A stretch of 6,226 bases of DNA from Actinomycetota bacterium. Its GTDB lineage: Bacteria; Actinomycetota; Actinomycetes; Propionibacteriales; Nocardioidaceae. Positions within the stretch are counted from its first letter, which is position 1, and each line of letters starts with the position of its first letter. The DNA is taken from assembly GCA_009702305.1 (NCBI GenBank), contig WLIH01000175.1, positions 1-6,226 on the forward strand, in the 5' to 3' direction. The notes under the pieces were generated by a model. It was not told the DNA's origin and did not search any database. It was given only the letters and a program-made list of their open reading frames with translations. Shown piece by piece: positions 5,315-6,226 of the stretch. The position numbers were made by a program, and so were the translations under genes.

Positions 5315-6226
5315 GACCGGTCGCGCAGCTCGCGCAGCGCCTGGCGGTGCTTGCGGTTGAGCCGCTGCGTGACCTGACGGCGCACGGCGATCTCACGCGC
5401 CTCGGTCTCGTGGAAGGCGAGCCCGGCCGCCAGGTGGTGCATCCGGACGTACTCCACCCGGGCCTGCTCCAGCCGCGCGACCTGCTCGGCGTCGTCGGGC
5501 GCCTCGACCAGCGCGTTGACCGCCGTCCAGATCCGCTCGGCCACCTCGCGCAGGTCGCTGGGCACGTCGACGTCGTCCCAGGTGACCCGCGACCGGTTGA
5601 GCTCGGTGGTGAGGAAGTCGTCGATCGGGTGGCGGTCGCCGGCGACGAGGTCGGCGTCGTAGTCGACCGCGACCTGGGCACCGGCCCGGGTCAGGGTGCT
5701 GCGCCAGTCGGCCAGCAGGTCGTCGTAGCGGACGAAGGCCCGTCGGGCGCCGCGGGTGGCGAGCTCGGTCTCGAGGGTGTTGTTGACCCAGCCCGCGACG
5801 TTGGCCGTGGTGCGCCGCAGCCGCACGTCGTCGCTCTCGTCGGTGAGGAACGCCGAGTCGCGCGACTTCGCGACCACCGTCGGGTGCCGCAAGGTCGTCA
5901 GAAAGGCGAGGTCGTAGCCGACCGTGGCGGCGGCGGTGCGCCACAGCGCCGGGACCCAGAAGATCCGCGGGTCCTTGACCAGCAGCTGATCGGGGCCGGC
6001 GTGCTCACGCAGCCAGGAGGTCAACCGCGACACCACCTCCGGGTCGGCGGCCGCCGCCGCGGCCAGCGCTCCCGCCTCGGGCCGGGCGTCGTTCGTGCGC
6101 ACCGGGACGCTGCCCAGCAGCTCCTTGTGGAAGTCGACCACCCACTGCGACTCGTAGAAGCCGCGCGGGTTGATCTCGTTGGGCTCCAGCTCGGGCGGGG
6201 GGATGTGCAGGCCGAGCCGTTTGAGG
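5311..6226 (-). CDS. Sulfotransferase family protein (5' end outside window)
   Basis: This is the C-terminal ~304 residues of a probable PAPS-dependent sulfotransferase, transferring sulfate to a hydroxyl or amino group of an unknown acceptor. Reading stays open to the window edge, and the first visible residues, LKRLGL then NPRGFYES, match the part of these enzymes shortly after the P-loop-like 5'-phosphosulfate-binding motif. That motif should therefore lie just outside. A GTG at 6141-6139 is not the true start, because this family-like sequence precedes it. Visible features, counting from codon 1 at 6225-6223, are KDPRIFW (84-90) and the 3'-phosphate-binding pattern LRHPTVVAKSR (112-122), with the expected Arg113 and Ser121. 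The C-terminus is basic, with QRLNRKHRQ. No membrane segment is visible. It converges on the Stealth fusion with an 18-bp gap, which hints at modification of a related surface glycan. The family is well supported; the acceptor is not known. Confidence 0.87.
   Translation of the reverse strand, partial: LKRLGLHIPPPELEPNEINPRGFYESQWVVDFHKELLGSVPVRTNDARPEAGALAAAAAADPEVVSRLTSWLREHAGPDQLLVKDPRIFWVPALWRTAAATVGYDLAFLTTLRHPTVVAKSRDSAFLTDESDDVRLRRTTANVAGWVNNTLETELATRGARRAFVRYDDLLADWRSTLTRAGAQVAVDYDADLVAGDRHPIDDFLTTELNRSRVTWDDVDVPSDLREVAERIWTAVNALVEAPDDAEQVARLEQARVEYVRMHHLAAGLAFHETEAREIAVRRQVTQRLNRKHRQALRELRDRS

Noticed and set aside
6139..6141. GTG as the start of the sulfotransferase
   Set aside because: The upstream frame stays open to the window edge and encodes family-like sequence (LKRLGL, NPRGFYES), so the gene continues beyond the window.

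Overview
The window is a very GC-rich stretch with the codon use, GTG starts and promoter style of an actinomycete. The ligase type, the dispersed repeat after it and the leaderless-looking promoters suggest Nocardioidaceae or a close relative. That placement is inferred from pattern, not from a database match.

Layout: (1) positions 1-936 hold the C-terminal ~311 residues of a LigC-type ATP-dependent DNA ligase, whose N-terminus lies before the window. (2) Positions 937-1140 are non-coding. They hold a REP-like inverted repeat (962-1053), a second direct copy of its core (1084-1115), and a probable promoter at the edge of that copy. (3) Positions 1141-5292 carry three genes on the + strand that look like one transcription unit: a 178-residue protein resembling the universal stress protein fold, a ~296-residue unrecognised beta-rich protein built from two similar halves, and a 900-residue fusion of a GT4-type glycosyltransferase domain with a Stealth sugar-phosphotransferase module. 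The first two starts each sit 6-7 nt after a TANNNT hexamer and lack a convincing Shine-Dalgarno, so leaderless transcripts are likely. The third start overlaps the preceding stop (TGATG) and has a strong AGGAGG, so it is probably translationally coupled. (4) Positions 5311-6226, on the - strand, hold a PAPS-dependent-type sulfotransferase, cut at its N-terminus by the window end. It converges on the Stealth gene with an 18-bp gap.

Reading the genes together: Stealth proteins join sugars through phosphodiester bonds in capsules and related cell-surface polymers. A Stealth/GT fusion facing a sulfotransferase suggests a cell-surface glycan locus, possibly one whose polymer is both phosphodiester-linked and sulfated. 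That is inference. The most unusual point seen directly is that the GT4 half of the fusion lacks the two glutamates of the EX7E motif and the usual nucleotide-binding lysine. This raises the possibility of a non-catalytic or altered glycosyltransferase domain fused to an apparently intact Stealth module. The beta-rich partner with internal duplication is the least explained gene.
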